From the NCBI RefSeq assembly GCF_900156105.1, contig NZ_FTMS01000001.1, forward strand, positions 62,001-126,000: DNA of 64,000 nt, written 5' to 3'. Every line of letters starts with the position of its first letter. Within the stretch, counting starts at the first letter, position 1. The notes beneath the pieces are model-generated. The model was not told the DNA's origin. It worked only from the letters and a program-made list of their open reading frames with translations, and did not search any database. The translations under genes were made by a program, and so were the position numbers. The stretch is from Alkalispirochaeta americana. Its GTDB lineage: Bacteria; Spirochaetota; Spirochaetia; DSM-27196; Alkalispirochaetaceae. Shown here piece by piece: positions 59,117 to 64,000 of this stretch.

Positions 59117-60025
59117 ATGAAATCACGACTTTTTTTCAACGATACCTTGCTCCTTCTGACAGCGGCGATCTGGGGCTTCGCCTTTGTGGCGCAACGCCTG
59201 GGCATGGATCACGTGGGCCCTTTTTTCTTCACGGGGGTCCGGTTTCTCTTGGGGGCGCTGGTTCTGCTACCGGTGGCTCTCCTTCGGGCTCGGCCTTCCC
59301 GGAGGGTTCTGGTCTTGCTTGTGCCGGGGGCGGCCCTGACGGGGCTGGTCCTGTTTGCAGGATCGGCCTTGCAGCAGATCGGGTTGGTGTATACCACCGC
59401 CGGGAACGCCGGTTTTATTACCGGCCTCTATGTCGTGATGGTTCCCGTGCTGGGCGTCTTTCGGCGCCAGACTGTGGGCGGGTTGCGCTGGGGGGCGGTG
59501 GGGCTTGCCGTGGTGGGCCTCTACCTTCTGAGCGTTCAGCGGGGGGTCTCGGTGAATCCCGGTGATCTCCTCGTCATGGGTAGCGCGTTCTTCTTTGCCC
59601 TGCACGTGCAGCTCATTGATCACCTCTCCCGGCGTTACCCGGTGCTCTGGATCTCGCTGGTTCAGTATGGTGTGGTTGCCCTGGTCAGCCTTGCGGTGGC
59701 GGCAGTGCTGGAGCCTGTTAATCCGGCGGGGTTGCGAGGGGCTGCTATTCCCATTCTCTACGGGGGAGTGGGGTCCATCGCCATCGCGTACACCCTTCAG
59801 ACCGTGGCACAGCGCCGGGCAACCCCTTCCCACGCAGCAATCCTTCTGAGCCTGGAGGGGTCCTTCGCGGCTCTGGGCGGGTGGCTGATTCTCTCGGAGG
59901 TTCTTTCCGTGCGGGCTGCTTTGGGGTGCGGACTGTTGCTCTCGGGAATGGTTCTCTCCCAGGTAGCGGGGTTCCGGCGAGGGGCTCTTCCCCGGCAGGA
60001 GACGCTTCCTTCGGCGGCTTCCTGA
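59117..60025 (+). CDS. DMT/EamA-family transporter
   Basis: An inner-membrane protein of 302 residues with about ten membrane segments in two EamA repeats (LLLTAAIWGFAFVAQRLGMDHVGPFFFTGVRFLLGAL in the first; YTLQTVAQRRATPSHAAILLSLEGSFAALGGWL in the second). Family members export amino acids, metabolites or drugs. The final 15 residues are polar. AAGGAG lies 12 bases upstream. The substrate is unknown. Confidence 0.9.
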   Translation: MKSRLFFNDTLLLLTAAIWGFAFVAQRLGMDHVGPFFFTGVRFLLGALVLLPVALLRARPSRRVLVLLVPGAALTGLVLFAGSALQQIGLVYTTAGNAGFITGLYVVMVPVLGVFRRQTVGGLRWGAVGLAVVGLYLLSVQRGVSVNPGDLLVMGSAFFFALHVQLIDHLSRRYPVLWISLVQYGVVALVSLAVAAVLEPVNPAGLRGAAIPILYGGVGSIAIAYTLQTVAQRRATPSHAAILLSLEGSFAALGGWLILSEVLSVRAALGCGLLLSGMVLSQVAGFRRGALPRQETLPSAAS

Positions 60026-60072
60026 CGTCGCAGACCTCCTGATGTCGCCTGTCTTCCCGATACACCTCGCCA

Positions 60073-60110
60073 GGGCTATCGGAAGATTCTTTCCCCGGCT
60101 ATGATAGCCC
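60073..60110. promoter_or_regulatory. 8-bp dyad directly before the MFS-HEAT gene
   Basis: GGGCTATC (60073-60080) and GATAGCCC (60103-60110) are perfect inverted arms, offset 30 bp, ending one base before the ATG at 60112. The start has no ribosome-binding site, so the arms may act as an operator or as RNA structure at the start codon. Confidence 0.45.
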
Positions 60111-60111
60111 C

Positions 60112-62313
60112 ATGAGCAGTCGCACAGCCGTACTCTCCGCTGCCGAGCGGGAACGGGGGTTCTCCTCCTTCTCCAGGCATATCAGCTGGAACGGTCTGGG
60201 GGTCTTCCTGCTGAACGACACCATTGTATCTCTCATGGCGATCCACTTCGGGGCAAGCAACCTCGAGCTGGGCTATATCAACGCAGCCTTCCACGTGACG
60301 GGGGTCGTGTCGCTGGTGGTGCCGCGCCTCTTCAAGGGGTGCAAAATCACCCGCCTCTTCGGCATGGCCTGGATGATCCGAGGCTTTGTGGTGATTCTCT
60401 ACGGGGTGCTCTTTTTCCTCAGCGGCTATGCGGCCCGGGTGGCGATCATCACGATCTTCACCGTTTTCTGCATCACCCGGGCCATGGGGGTTTCCGTGGC
60501 CCATGCGGTGCAACGCGATGTCATGCGGGATCGCGAGATGGGAGGCGCCATGGTGCGCCTCAATATTCGCCTGGCCTATTCGCAGTTTGCCTCGCAGCTC
60601 TTCGGTTTTTTCCTCCTTTCCCTTGCTTTTTTTGAGGGCTTGGGCGGGTTGATCACCATCGTGTATATCGGGGCGGTGATGAACACCGTGGCATCCTTGT
60701 ATCTCCTGAAAATCCCCGGCCGATCCGTGGTGGAACACCCCGGGTCGGGGGCGCTTTTACGGACGGCCAGGCGAATCCTTCGCCACCGCCACCACGTGGT
60801 GCCCCTCCTGGTTCACGCCCTGGGTATGGGGTTGCATGTGCTCTTTGCCTTCCAGGTAGCGTTTCTGCGGCGCGTTCTGGAGATGCCCGATAATATTGCA
60901 ATTCTTTTTACCCTGGTGGGGGCCGCAGCGTCCATTCTGGCCAACAACTGGCTGAAACCCTTTGCCGATACCCTGGGTGAAAAACCTCTTCTGATAATCA
61001 TGAATGTGGGGCTGGCTACCATGGCCCTGGTTTGGGCCTATATTCCGGCATCCCTGCCTGTGGCGGTATACTTTCTGGTGGGGTTCTTCACGTTCTTTTT
61101 CCTGCGCAGCCTGCTCACCCTGAAAAGCGCTGCCCTGGTCCGATCCATCCCCGAGCGCGATCGCGTTCCCTACACGTCCATGGCAAACATGCTTCTGGGA
61201 GTTGTGGCGCTCTCCCTGGGGTTGGCCGGGGGAATCCTGGCTGATGTCTCGGCCCGGGTTCCCTTTGTGGTTCACGAGTACAGCCTCACCTTTTTCTTTA
61301 CTTTTCTGGTGGCTCTCGCCACGGCGGTACTGAGCTTTTTCCTTCCCGACGGGAGAAGTCTCTCTCTGCGCGAGACCGCCGAGATTGTTCTTTCCATCAG
61401 GAACCTGCGGGCCTTTCTGGACGCAAACCAGCTTGATTTCGCGGGAGATCCCTCCCGCCGGGAGAGCTTGCTCCTCTCGCTGGAGCGCAGCCCCACCCCC
61501 ATTGCGGCGTCTCGCCTGCGGGATCGCCTGCGGGGGCCTTCGGTGGCCGAGAGAGAGCGGGTTCTGCGCATACTCTTCCGTTCGCCCCGCCCGGAGCTCC
61601 TGGAGGATATTCTGGCGGAGGCCGCTGACCGGGGCAGTTACACCCGCAGGGACGCGCTTTTCTGTCTGGGAGCCTATCCGGGCACCCGAAGCGAGGAAAT
61701 GCTGAAAGAAATCGCCCGTCGGGAAGAGGGCCGCGAAGAGGGGGCGATCGCTCTGAAAAGCCTTGCCCGGCTGGATTGCCGCGAAGTGCTCCCGCAGATC
61801 CGGCGGTTGATGGCAGGTTCCCTTTCGCCCCGAATGGAGCTGGATCTGGCCGTGGCCGAGGCGATCCTCGACCCCCAGGGGCCTCACCTGGAAGAGCTTT
61901 TCAGCCGGGCCTTTCGTCGGGGAAGCCGGAGCTTTGCCGAAACACGTTTTTCCATCGCCCTGGGGCAACTGGGATTCTCTCCGGGCTTCCAGGAATACCT
62001 CCGCTCCGAGACGATGGCCCCGGGCAGGGGAATGCTGGAGCTGATCGAAGACGCCAGCGAGTTTTCCCTGATTCTGAAGCATCGAGAAGAAATGCGTGAT
62101 CACCTTCGGGAGGGAGACTGGAAAAAACTCTGGGAGATGGTACAGGCCTTCTCCCGGGCGGAACTGGAAGGACTCCCCCAGGCCCCTCCCTGGGTCACAG
62201 GGCTTGCCCGGTCCATCGGCGAAGCCCACCCTCCGGACATCCTGGCGCCGGCGGGAACTCTGGCAGGATTGTATGTGTTTCATCATTGTCTCGACGCCAT
62301 CGTCCAGTCCTGA
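60112..62313 (+). CDS. MFS-like transporter fused to a HEAT-like helical domain
   Basis: A protein of 733 residues. Residues about 20-425 form ~12 membrane segments of an MFS-like transporter (WNGLGVFLLNDTIVSLMAIHF, MLLGVVALSLGLAGGILAD). From about 430 to the end is a soluble part of alpha-helical repeats about 30 residues long (LSLERSPTPIAASRLRDRLRG, LEDILAEAADRGSYTRRDALFCLGAYPG, LKEIARREEGREEGAIALKSLARL), like HEAT repeats. This ~300-residue C-terminal part is far longer than in standard MFS proteins. It may bind a partner or regulate transport. It starts without a clear ribosome-binding site. Substrate unknown. Confidence 0.85.
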   Translation: MSSRTAVLSAAERERGFSSFSRHISWNGLGVFLLNDTIVSLMAIHFGASNLELGYINAAFHVTGVVSLVVPRLFKGCKITRLFGMAWMIRGFVVILYGVLFFLSGYAARVAIITIFTVFCITRAMGVSVAHAVQRDVMRDREMGGAMVRLNIRLAYSQFASQLFGFFLLSLAFFEGLGGLITIVYIGAVMNTVASLYLLKIPGRSVVEHPGSGALLRTARRILRHRHHVVPLLVHALGMGLHVLFAFQVAFLRRVLEMPDNIAILFTLVGAAASILANNWLKPFADTLGEKPLLIIMNVGLATMALVWAYIPASLPVAVYFLVGFFTFFFLRSLLTLKSAALVRSIPERDRVPYTSMANMLLGVVALSLGLAGGILADVSARVPFVVHEYSLTFFFTFLVALATAVLSFFLPDGRSLSLRETAEIVLSIRNLRAFLDANQLDFAGDPSRRESLLLSLERSPTPIAASRLRDRLRGPSVAERERVLRILFRSPRPELLEDILAEAADRGSYTRRDALFCLGAYPGTRSEEMLKEIARREEGREEGAIALKSLARLDCREVLPQIRRLMAGSLSPRMELDLAVAEAILDPQGPHLEELFSRAFRRGSRSFAETRFSIALGQLGFSPGFQEYLRSETMAPGRGMLELIEDASEFSLILKHREEMRDHLREGDWKKLWEMVQAFSRAELEGLPQAPPWVTGLARSIGEAHPPDILAPAGTLAGLYVFHHCLDAIVQS

Positions 62314-62460
62314 GCCTGGCCGTTTTGGTGCGGTATGAATCCCGGGGTGCACAGGATCAGATGTTGCACCGGACTGACCTGCCCATGGGGGGGGGTGGCT
62401 TGCGCAGGGTGATCAGGATCGGTACCATGGCGAGTCCAGTTTTTTGGGAGGTTGCAGAGG

Positions 62461-63126
62461 GTGCCCACGAGCACGGTTGAGCAGTATATCAAGACAATCT
62501 ACCAGCAGGAGGAGCAGCTTCCCGGAACGCTTGTCCCCATGAAGGACCTCTCGGCGGCCATGGAAGTAACTCCCGGCACGGCCACCACCATGGTTAAGCA
62601 CCTGGCAGGGCTTTGCCTGGTCTTGTATGTCCCTCGCAAAGGTGTTTCTCTCACTCCCGAGGGGCGCAAGCTGGCGCTCACCATGGTACGTCGCCACCGG
62701 CTGATCGAGACCTTTCTGGAGAAGGTCCTGGGGTACGATTGGGCCGAGGTCCATGACGATGCCGAAGATCTGGAACACGCCGTTTCGGACCGCTTTGTGG
62801 AGCGCATAGACGCCTACTTGGGATACCCCGCAACGGATCCTCACGGGGCACCTATCCCCTCCGAAGAGGGGCTGGTGAAGAACTCCCGGGCGATCCCCCT
62901 GGACCAGTGCGAAGAGGGGCAGCGGTTTCGCATCTCCCGGGTGGGGGACACCCAGGAGGAGTTTCTCTCTTTCCTGAAAGCCCACCGGCTTACGCCGGGG
63001 GAGGAGTTTATCCTGGAGACCCGAAGCGCTCTGGCCGGCACCATAACGGTTCGTCACGCCCTCTCGAAGGAGTGCCTTACCTTGGGGTCTGATCAGGGTG
63101 CGCGTATCGCAGTTGCGCCCCAGTAG
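62461..63126 (+). CDS. DtxR/MntR-family metal-dependent regulator
   Basis: A protein of 221 residues from the GTG at 62461, which has GGGAGG ten bases upstream; a TTG at 62452 directly abuts that site. The winged helix is at about 1-65 (STVEQYIKTIYQ, LSAAMEVTPGTATTMVKHLAGLCLVLYVPRKGVSLT). The metal-binding and dimer part follows with RRHRLIETFLEKVLGYDWAEVHDDAEDLEHAVSDRFVERID (His, Glu and Asp ligands). A C-terminal SH3/FeoA-like domain is at about 145-220. It should sense Mn2+ or Fe2+. The next gene is a CDF transporter with operator-like sites, a likely target. Confidence 0.9.
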   Translation: MPTSTVEQYIKTIYQQEEQLPGTLVPMKDLSAAMEVTPGTATTMVKHLAGLCLVLYVPRKGVSLTPEGRKLALTMVRRHRLIETFLEKVLGYDWAEVHDDAEDLEHAVSDRFVERIDAYLGYPATDPHGAPIPSEEGLVKNSRAIPLDQCEEGQRFRISRVGDTQEEFLSFLKAHRLTPGEEFILETRSALAGTITVRHALSKECLTLGSDQGARIAVAPQ

Positions 63127-63223
63127 TCCCTTCCCGTATATTTTACATCAGTAATTTTGTGTCGGCCCTTTTGGTCAGTCCTTGGGGCAGAGGTTCAGCT
63201 CGTTGGACATTGCGCCTGGCGTG

Positions 63224-63266
63224 CATCAAGATGTAGCGGACATCTCGATGTGCAGACATCCAGATA
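63224..63266. promoter_or_regulatory. Three tandem palindromic half-sites before the CDF gene
   Basis: CATCAAGATG (63224), CATCTCGATG (63241) and a degenerate CATCCAGATA (63257) are spaced 17 and 16 bp, just before the CDF transporter start at 63282. The first two are perfect 4-bp-arm palindromes with a 2-bp centre. They are candidate operators, for example for the DtxR/MntR-type regulator upstream. Confidence 0.55.
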
Positions 63267-63281
63267 CAAAGAGGTGAGAAT

Positions 63282-64000
63282 ATGGCAGTGACCAGTCAAT
63301 TCAAATCCGAACGCCTGGCGTTGCGGATATCGCTGGTCGGTACGATGGTGATGGCGGGATCTGACCTGGTAGTGGGCAGTCTTGTCAATTCGAACGCGAT
63401 TCTTCTGGACGGAGTCTTCTCGCTCCTGAGTATGGGCATGACCGGCCTGAGCCTGTATACGGCCTTTCTGATTTCCAAGCCCGACGACGATTATTTCCAG
63501 TTCGGCTATGCCCACCTGGAACCCCTGATCAACGTGGTGAACGGGGTGTTTATCCTTTCGGCATGTCTTTTTGCCTTTGTTCAGGGCCTGCGAACGCTCT
63601 TTATGGGAGGCCGGGAGATCGCTCTGGAGTTCGCTCTGGCCTACACCGTTTTTACAACCCTCTTCTGTTTCGGCATTTTCTTCATCGAGCGTCATATCGC
63701 CCGGGTGGCAAACTCCGAGATCGTCCGGGTTGATACCCAGGAATGGCTTGTAGACGGGATCCTGAGCGGCACGATCCTGGTAGGGTTCTCGGTAGCTCTG
63801 ATCCTCTCGTTTCGGGGATACGCTCACCTGAGCCCCTATGTGGACCCCGTGCTGGTAACGGGGATGTCCCTGGCAGCGTCGATCCTTCCCTTCAAGGTGC
63901 TTCGACGAAACTTTGCCGAGGTTCTTCTGGTGGCTCCCGAGGACAAGTATCAGGAATCTGTGGAGCAGCTGATAAAAGAACTCTGCAAGAAATACAAGTT
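63282..64000 (+). CDS. Cation diffusion facilitator transporter, N-terminal part (3' end outside window)
   Basis: The ATG at 63282 (GAGGTGA upstream) opens a frame that continues past the window end; 239 codons are visible. The hydrophobic segments and the CDF pattern SNAILLDGVFSLLSMGMTGLS, then FQFGYAHLEPLINVVNG, show metal-site residues: the Asp in LLDG and the D/H in helix 5 (VRVDTQEWLVDGILSG). Six helices are expected in the first ~200 residues, then a cytoplasmic metal-binding domain begins (VLLVAPEDKYQESVEQLIKEL). It should export Zn2+, Mn2+, Fe2+ or similar with proton antiport. Its promoter region has operator-like sites. Confidence 0.9.
   Translation, partial: MAVTSQFKSERLALRISLVGTMVMAGSDLVVGSLVNSNAILLDGVFSLLSMGMTGLSLYTAFLISKPDDDYFQFGYAHLEPLINVVNGVFILSACLFAFVQGLRTLFMGGREIALEFALAYTVFTTLFCFGIFFIERHIARVANSEIVRVDTQEWLVDGILSGTILVGFSVALILSFRGYAHLSPYVDPVLVTGMSLAASILPFKVLRRNFAEVLLVAPEDKYQESVEQLIKELCKKYK

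Noticed and set aside
62346-62370. GGTGCA/TGCACC dyad upstream of the metal regulator gene as autoregulatory site
   Set aside because: Arms are only six bases and the distance to the start is over 90 bp; too little support.

Overview
The window is one continuous, GC-rich bacterial chromosome segment with 54 protein genes that I accept (two cut by the window edges) and one tRNA gene. I saw no rRNA, CRISPR array, transposase or phage gene. The cell plan is Gram-negative: RND efflux pair, OmpA-family protein, predicted outer-membrane barrel, many exported binding proteins. The gene content fits a free-living or facultatively anaerobic member of the Spirochaetota (Spirochaeta/Alkalispirochaeta-like): oxygen-sensitive NrdD/NrdG, flavodoxin, several chemoreceptors, a large CheA with a STAS partner, a two-CNB-domain protein and many GGDEF proteins. 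This taxonomic call is inference from gene content, not from a marker gene.

Layout. 1-2824: end of an FGGY sugar kinase and a cation/proton antiporter fused to a PTS EIIA domain. 3003-13864: a sensory island with five family-3 solute-binding proteins, one sugar-type binding protein, one chemoreceptor, one HisKA_2 histidine kinase, one response regulator and an OmpA-like protein, but no transporter permease. 13886-18133: RND pump and its adaptor. 18319-23850: AraC regulator, divergent from a Gfo/Idh oxidoreductase and a carbohydrate ABC importer (binding protein and two permeases, no ATPase). 23889-33274: nitroreductase, NTF2-like-GGDEF protein, MFS transporter, YaaA, RNase D-like exonuclease, NrdG/NrdD with probable NrdR boxes, an unassigned membrane protein with a clear promoter and terminator, flavodoxin. 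33433-42023: signalling island with a PleD-like diguanylate cyclase, a GAF pseudo-kinase, a chemoreceptor, STAS and CheA, and a GAF-GGDEF protein. 42236-45609: two co-translated MutS-like ATPases with four short tandem-repeat arrays in and just before them. 45606-50116: adenylate cyclase, lipoprotein, small His-rich membrane protein, ASCH protein, CutC. 50278-57786: tRNA-Gly, outer-membrane barrel, MurB, an ECF sigma operon ending in a transglutaminase-like protein without its cysteine, GlyA. 57865-64000: double cNMP-binding protein, DMT transporter, MFS-HEAT fusion, DtxR/MntR-type regulator and a cation-diffusion-facilitator transporter running off the end.

How the genes work together. Three themes recur. 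First, environmental sensing: binding proteins without permeases lie beside a chemoreceptor and a two-component system, and a CheA further on carries, in the usual P2 position, two 24-residue motifs that look like the cyclic-di-GMP-binding MshEN domain; three GGDEF proteins lie in the same window. This possible direct link between c-di-GMP and the chemotaxis kinase is the most interesting candidate here. Second, cyclic nucleotides: a class III adenylate cyclase and a double CNB protein could form a cAMP branch. Third, short tandem repeats of 7, 9, 11, 12 and 18 bp occur at many places, densest around the MutS-like pair. All functions are read from sequence patterns without database searches.
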